A stretch of DNA of 64,000 nucleotides from Phytomonospora sp040655735 (lineage in GTDB: Bacteria > Actinomycetota > Actinomycetes > Mycobacteriales > Micromonosporaceae): assembly GCF_040655735.1 (NCBI RefSeq), contig NZ_JBFAKK010000001.1, forward strand, positions 911,192 through 975,191, read 5' to 3'. Position numbers and translations under genes: made by a program. Under the pieces are notes generated by a model. That model was not told where the DNA came from, made no database searches, and saw only the letters and a list, made by a program, of their open reading frames with translations. Shown piece after piece: positions 60,043 to 64,000 of the stretch (positions within the stretch are counted from its first letter, which is position 1; every line of letters starts with the position of its first letter).

Positions 60043-60063
60043 ATTTCGTGGAGGTGGATCGTC

Positions 60064-61062
60064 ATGCCGGCCGTGACCGCCAAGAACCCCCTCGCCCTCC
60101 CCCGGGTGAGGACGCTCGACCCCGCCGCCGACCGGGCCCGCCCGGTGGTGTCGGTGACAACGGCGCCCAAGGGCTTCGAAGGCGAGGGCTTCCCGGTGCG
60201 CCGGGCCTTCGCCGGTGTGGATCTGCGCGCGCTCGACCCGTTCGTGCACATGGACCAGATGGGCGAGGTCGAGTACGCCCCGGGCGAGCCGAAGGGGACC
60301 GCGTGGCATCCGCACCGCGGGTTCGAGACGGTCACCTACATGATCGACGGGGAGATGGCGCACTCCGACTCCAACGGTGGCGGTGGGCTCATCGGCGGTG
60401 GCGACACGCAGTGGATGACCGCCGGCGCGGGGATCTTGCACATCGAGACTCCCCCGGAGTACCTGGTGGCCTCCGGTGGCCTGTTCCACGGGCTGCAGTT
60501 GTGGGTGAACCTGCCGCGGGCGGAGAAGTTCGCCGCGCCGAGGTACCAGGACATCACCGGTGACAAGGTGGCGCTGCTGAGCTCGCCCGACGGGGGTGCG
60601 CTGGTGCGCGTCATCGCCGGGGAGGTCGACGGGCACGCCGGTCCGGGGTCGACGTACACGCCGATCACGCTGGTGCACGCCACGATCGCGCCGGGGGCGT
60701 CGCTGACGCTGCCGTGGCGGGCCGACTTCAACGCGCTGGTCTACGTGCTGGGCGGCGAGGGCAGTGTGGGGGCCCAGGAGCGTCCGATCGGCTCGGGGCA
60801 GCTGGCGGTGTTCGGTGCGGGTGAGTCCATCACCGTCGGCGCGAACACCGAACAGGACTCGCGGCATCCGGCGCTGGAGGTCTACATCCTGGGCGGGCGT
60901 CCCATCAGGGAGCCGATCGCGATGTACGGGCCGTTCGTGATGAACACCAAGGCCGAGGTCGTCGCGGCGTTCGAGGACTTCCAGGCCGGGCGGCTGGGTT
61001 CGGTCCCCGCGGCGCACGCCGACGTGCGCGGTGAGCGTCCCGGTGAGCCGTTGACCGGCTGA
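60064..61062 (+). CDS. Pirin family protein
   Basis: 332 residues, ordinary composition. FVHMDQMGEVEYAPGEPKGTAWHPHRGFETVTYMIDGEMAHSD is shortened here to its key piece WHPHRGFETVTYM with the metal histidines; then MTAGAGILHIE, LHGLQLWVNLP and the second cupin with GRPIREPIAMYGPFVMNT. ATG follows GGAGGTGGATCGTC. Quercetin dioxygenase-like activity or transcriptional co-factor role possible. Divergent from the Thr/His-rich pirin. Confidence 0.92.
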   Translation: MPAVTAKNPLALPRVRTLDPAADRARPVVSVTTAPKGFEGEGFPVRRAFAGVDLRALDPFVHMDQMGEVEYAPGEPKGTAWHPHRGFETVTYMIDGEMAHSDSNGGGGLIGGGDTQWMTAGAGILHIETPPEYLVASGGLFHGLQLWVNLPRAEKFAAPRYQDITGDKVALLSSPDGGALVRVIAGEVDGHAGPGSTYTPITLVHATIAPGASLTLPWRADFNALVYVLGGEGSVGAQERPIGSGQLAVFGAGESITVGANTEQDSRHPALEVYILGGRPIREPIAMYGPFVMNTKAEVVAAFEDFQAGRLGSVPAAHADVRGERPGEPLTG

Positions 61063-61075
61063 CCTGTCCCCTGTG

Positions 61076-61579
61076 TCAGGCCGTGCCCTCCACCGCTGTC
61101 GCGGTGGGGGGCTTCTTGGCGTAGGTGACGGCCTGGACGTATGCGTTGCCGGCGACGTACTGGCAGGCGAGCAGGACGAGCAGGGCACCGGAGGGCAGGT
61201 AGGCGGTGGGCCAGGCGGGGTGGTCGGGGTTGAGCAGGGCGGTGAGAGGCCCGGCGGGCCAGAGCATGGCCAGGGGGAAGAACAGGGGTCCGGCGATCTT
61301 GCCGGTGAGGGTGTGGGCGGCGGTCAGGCCGGTGGCGGCGATGAGGGCCAGGACGCCGCAGGCGATGGTGACGGGGAGCAGGTCGGCGTAGAAGGCGATC
61401 CAGTCGCCGATGCCGTCGCCGGTGGTGAGGGTGACGGGGTGACCGGGTGTGGTGTCGCGGGCCAGGACGGGCGGGTTGGGCATGCCCGCGCCGGCCAGTG
61501 GTGGGGCGATGACGGCGAAGGCGAGCCAGGAGGCCAGTCCGGTCAGCAGGAGCCGGGAGGGGGCTGGGGACGCGGTCAC
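61076..61579 (-). CDS. Four-helix membrane protein of unknown function
   Basis: 167 residues from GTG at 61579. Predicted helices at about 10-30, 63-90, 95-115 and 128-148; the first loop (DTTPGHPVTLTTGDG) is extracytoplasmic. No recognised family. The stop is 14 bp from the convergent pirin stop. Confidence 0.6.
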   Translation of the reverse strand: MTASPAPSRLLLTGLASWLAFAVIAPPLAGAGMPNPPVLARDTTPGHPVTLTTGDGIGDWIAFYADLLPVTIACGVLALIAATGLTAAHTLTGKIAGPLFFPLAMLWPAGPLTALLNPDHPAWPTAYLPSGALLVLLACQYVAGNAYVQAVTYAKKPPTATAVEGTA

Positions 61580-61632
61580 GGTGTGAATTGTGCCTGCCCG
61601 CCGGTGGGTGCGGCGGGCAGGCCGGTGGGTGT

Positions 61633-62946
61633 CTAGATGTAGGGGCTGTCGGCGGCTTCGGCGCCGGTGAGCAGGGCGTCGCGGTTGCCGGGCCAGATTT
61701 GGGAGTTGACGCAGCTGTAGGCGGGGGTGAAGCCGCCGCAGGTGCCGAAGTCGGCGCCCATCTCGTAGGTGTAGCTGGCCACGCCCAGGGCGCCGTAGGT
61801 GTAGTCGTCGGTGACGCCGGACGAGGTGTAGCCGACGGTTTCGGGTCCGTTGCCGACGTAGTAGCCGTTGGAGTCGGCCATGTCCTCGCCCAGGGCGCGC
61901 AGTGCGGCGTCGTTGGGGGCGTCGCTTGCCGTCCAGCCCCAGGGGATGACGACGTATCCGCCATAGGAGTGGAGGGTGATCATGACGTCGCGGGCGCCGG
62001 AGGGGGCCGGGGTGGTGTCGCCGGTGCCGCGCTGGTCGGGGTGGATGGCGCGGAAGAACGCCTCAAGGGCGCGGACTTCGGGCTCGGAGCCGGCCGAGGC
62101 GCCGCGGTAGGTCTCGGCGCAGGGGCTGGTGGAGGCTCCCCCGCCGCCCCACTTGAAGGTGGAGTTGCGGTTGAGGTCGACGCCGATGGAGGTGCCGGTG
62201 CAGCCGCCGCCGGTGTGGGCGTTCTTGCGCTGGAGTTTGGGCCGGTCGCCGCCGGAGGCGACGATGTCGACGCCGTCGGGGTTGGCGATGGGCACGATCC
62301 AGATCTCGGTGGTGTCCAGCAGGGCCGTCACGCGGCTGTTGGAGCCGTATCCGGTGGTGAGGTGGTCGATGAACTTCCAGGCGACCTCGCCGGTGGACAG
62401 TTCGCGCGCGTGAATCTGGGCGATCATCGAGAAGCGGGGCTTGGTCGACTGCGGTGCCAGGGAACAGTCGCCGGCCTGCTTCTTGGTGATGCAGATCGCC
62501 TTGATGTCGTGCCCGCCCAGGCCCTGGGTCTTGCGCCAGGAGTCGCCGATGTCGTAGACCGTCGCCAGTGCCGGGTAGGCGGTCGCGACCTGGGTGAGGT
62601 GAGCGGTGTGCGCGGTGACGGTGTGGTAGCCGCCGTAGTAGGTGTCGGCGGCCTGGACGCCCGGTGGGACGGGCTTGTGGACGCTGTCGAGGTAGGTCAG
62701 GTCGTGGCCGTCGGCTTTGAGGTCGCGCGCGGTGGCCGCGTCGGCGATGACCACGGCCGTCCCGTCGGGTTCGGTGTGGGCGATGTCGAGGCCGGCGTCG
62801 GCCAGGGCCGACAGGGTGGCTCCGGGGGCGTCGAGGGACCAGTAGTAGGGGGTGGTGTCGGGTTCGGCCTGTGCCGCCGAGGAGGGGACGGCCGAGGCGA
62901 GTAAGGCCGCCGCGGCCATGGCGGTGAGGAGTCTTGAGTGGCGCAC
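61633..62946 (-). CDS. Secreted zinc carboxypeptidase, M14 family
   Basis: 437 residues from GTG at 62946, with AAAGGAG at 8 bases. Signal peptide RLLTAMAAAALLASAVPSSAAQA (cleavage after AQA, about residue 24) is basic then hydrophobic. A prodomain of about 90 residues precedes the peptidase. Zinc ligands are in QIHARELSTGE (H, E) and TLHSYGGYVVIPWGW (H); the catalytic glutamate is in SYTYEMGADFG. Carboxypeptidase T-like; cleaves C-terminal residues of extracellular peptides. Confidence 0.92.
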   Translation of the reverse strand: MRHSRLLTAMAAAALLASAVPSSAAQAEPDTTPYYWSLDAPGATLSALADAGLDIAHTEPDGTAVVIADAATARDLKADGHDLTYLDSVHKPVPPGVQAADTYYGGYHTVTAHTAHLTQVATAYPALATVYDIGDSWRKTQGLGGHDIKAICITKKQAGDCSLAPQSTKPRFSMIAQIHARELSTGEVAWKFIDHLTTGYGSNSRVTALLDTTEIWIVPIANPDGVDIVASGGDRPKLQRKNAHTGGGCTGTSIGVDLNRNSTFKWGGGGASTSPCAETYRGASAGSEPEVRALEAFFRAIHPDQRGTGDTTPAPSGARDVMITLHSYGGYVVIPWGWTASDAPNDAALRALGEDMADSNGYYVGNGPETVGYTSSGVTDDYTYGALGVASYTYEMGADFGTCGGFTPAYSCVNSQIWPGNRDALLTGAEAADSPYI

Positions 62947-63034
62947 CGGGGTGCTCCTTTCGTCTGATGTGGACGAGTGTGTCACCGCGGGCACCGCACA
63001 GTCGACGGGCGAGAAGGTTTGCGACACTGGGCCG

Positions 63035-63841
63035 ATGCGTTACGGCGAGGACGTTCTGGCCGGCGGTGGGCGCGGCCCCGCACGGCGTGAGGTGCCCGTG
63101 ATCGAGGCGACGGGCGAGGTCGTGGCCGAAGACCCGGCCAGCGGGTTCTGCGGCGCGGTGGTGGAGTGCGGCAAGGATTCAGTGACTCTCGAAGACCGCC
63201 ACGGACGCCGGCGCGTGTTCCCGCTGCTGCCCGCCGCGTTCCTCATCGACGGTGAGACGGTCACCTTGAAGCGCCCGGCGGTGGCCGGCCCGTCGAGGCT
63301 GATCAGCGCCTCGGGGTCCACCGCCGTGGCCGGGCTGCGGGCCAAGACCGCCATGGCCAGCCGCATCTATGTCGAAGGCGTTCACGACGCCGCCCTCGTC
63401 GAGCGCGTGTGGGGCCACGACCTGCGCGTCGAAGGTGTGGCGGTGGAATTCCTTGAAGGCATCGACGATCTCGAGGCCGTCGTCGCCGAGTTCGCACCCG
63501 GACCCGGCCGGCGCCTGGGGGTCCTCGTCGACCACCTCGTGCCCGGCTCGAAGGAGACCCGCATCGCCCAGCGCGTCACGGGCGAGCACGTCTTGGTGTG
63601 CGGTCATCCGTTCGTGGACGTGTGGGAGGCGGTGCGTCCTTCGGCGGTGGGGATCGGGGCGTGGCCGGTGGTGCCGCGTGGTGTGCCGTGGAAGGAGGGG
63701 GTGGTCGAGGCGCTGGGGTGGCGGGTGGACACCGGGGAGGCGTGGGGGCGGATTTTGGGTTCGGTGCGCGATTACCGTGATCTGGAGGCGGCGCTGGTGG
63801 GGCGGGTCGAGGAGCTCATCGACTTCGTGACCGCGCCTTAG
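63035..63841 (+). CDS. DUF3097 domain protein
   Basis: 268 residues, conserved in actinobacteria. N-terminal half is a beta-rich domain (VVAEDPASGFCGAVVEC, VTLEDRHGRRRVFPL); the C-terminal half is Toprim-like with IYVEGVHDAALVERVWG (glutamate), LEGIDDLEAVV and RLGVLVDHLVPGSKETRI (acidic pair), then VLVCGHPFVDVW. The Toprim resemblance suggests nucleic-acid or nucleotide binding; function not established. Divergent from the M14 gene. Confidence 0.9.
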   Translation: MRYGEDVLAGGGRGPARREVPVIEATGEVVAEDPASGFCGAVVECGKDSVTLEDRHGRRRVFPLLPAAFLIDGETVTLKRPAVAGPSRLISASGSTAVAGLRAKTAMASRIYVEGVHDAALVERVWGHDLRVEGVAVEFLEGIDDLEAVVAEFAPGPGRRLGVLVDHLVPGSKETRIAQRVTGEHVLVCGHPFVDVWEAVRPSAVGIGAWPVVPRGVPWKEGVVEALGWRVDTGEAWGRILGSVRDYRDLEAALVGRVEELIDFVTAP

Positions 63842-64000
63842 GCCGTGTCCGGGTGATCACTGCGGGGCTGCGGCGGACTCGCACCCACAAGACCACCAGG
63901 ACACGCCCTAGATCGTTGATGGGTTAATGGTCGTAGGCGATGAGGGAGCGTTTGACGGGTGCGCCTGTGTTCCAGTTGTGCCAGATGGCGGTGTTGAGGG
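63842..64000. mobile_element. Partial insertion sequence, IS5-type, running off the right edge
   Basis: GGCCGTGTCC directly behind the DUF3097 stop looks like an IS end (inverted repeat of the GGACACG type, also seen at 63899-63906). 80 bp inside begins the 3' end of a transposase gene on the minus strand. Only one end is visible, so length and target duplication cannot be read. Confidence 0.5.
63924..64000 (-). CDS. Transposase C-terminus (partial)
   Basis: The visible 25 codons end LNTAIWHNWNTGAPVKRSL-type followed by IAYDH-stop, the common C-terminus of actinobacterial IS5-family DDE transposases. The catalytic residues lie outside the window. Confidence 0.7.
   Translation of the reverse strand, partial: LNTAIWHNWNTGAPVKRSLIAYDH

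Noticed and set aside
1..64000. CRISPR array, prophage or biosynthetic gene cluster
   Set aside because: No regularly spaced repeats, no structural phage genes, and no PKS, NRPS, terpene or RiPP core genes were seen; the DUF6193 gene alone does not make a cluster.

Overview
This is a stretch of a very GC-rich actinobacterial chromosome. The base composition, the frequent GTG starts, the ATGA/GTGA gene overlaps and the family set (DUF3097, GPP34, DUF6193, ECF sigma with YCII partner, MocR-YczE pair, TipAS-type MerR, F420/FMN-type LLM oxidoreductase) all point to a soil-type actinomycete. I cannot name the genus from the sequence alone. There is no rRNA, no tRNA that I can support, no CRISPR array and no prophage block. 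The only insertion sequence is a fragment running off the right edge (63842-64000).

Layout. 1-5.4 kb: an MFS exporter cut by the left edge, glutamate decarboxylase, then a leftward cluster of ECF sigma factor, Ogt, a RimL-type acetyltransferase and an APH(3')-like kinase. 5.4-12.6 kb: spermidine-synthase-like protein, an ABC exporter pair, a GNAT, a NUDIX-kinase fusion, a double AHSA1 protein and exonuclease III. 12.6-19 kb: a two-component system divergent from a three-gene ABC-2 transporter, followed by a convergent glycosyltransferase. 19-24 kb: an acidic unknown protein, an orphan CDI-type immunity gene behind a frameshifted remnant, an M81 peptidase with a coupled kinase, and a solitary tyrosine recombinase. 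24-33.3 kb: ankyrin protein, rhomboid protease, a heterodimeric ABC exporter with strikingly asymmetric ATPase motifs, a TipAS regulator divergent from a DHA2 exporter, and small unknowns. 33.3-35.1 kb: an AT-rich patch followed by a zinc-finger coiled-coil protein. 35-46.9 kb: mostly metabolic and regulatory genes, including LLM oxidoreductase/MarR, an NADH-dehydrogenase-like flavoprotein, a NUDIX-GNAT fusion, HxlR, the ECF-YCII pair, two aldo/keto reductases, MBL and S66 hydrolases. 46.9-55.5 kb: a methyltransferase broken by a 95-bp tandem duplication, PspC, metallophosphoesterase, GPP34, P-loop kinase, HIT, MarR/DODA dioxygenase and MocR/YczE. 55.5-64 kb: a gene-free 740-bp region with a dif-like site, a tyrosine recombinase, serine hydrolase, FKBP, two divergent pirins, a membrane protein, a secreted M14 carboxypeptidase, DUF3097 and the IS fragment.

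The most interesting region is 55.5-57.2 kb. At 55589-55616 (minus strand) lies an AT-rich sequence with the 11-6-11 architecture of a Xer/dif site and a right arm starting TTATGTCAA, as in actinobacterial dif. About 370 bp further on is a second 11-6-11 site with almost perfectly symmetric arms, and 213 bp after that a tyrosine recombinase gene starts. The strand composition of the plus strand changes from C/A-rich to G/T-rich across this region regardless of gene direction. I therefore suggest that the window covers the chromosome-dimer-resolution locus (replication terminus) with an adjacent recombinase, although the sign of the skew is not the usual one for a terminus.

Other points to follow up: one operator sequence (GTTCG-N4-GCGAAY) is shared by the MarR/LLM divergent promoter and the flavoprotein gene next door; tandem palindromes sit in the MarR/DODA promoter; there are three aminoglycoside-kinase-fold proteins, two of which resemble real resistance enzymes; and there are two NUDIX fusions to other catalytic domains.
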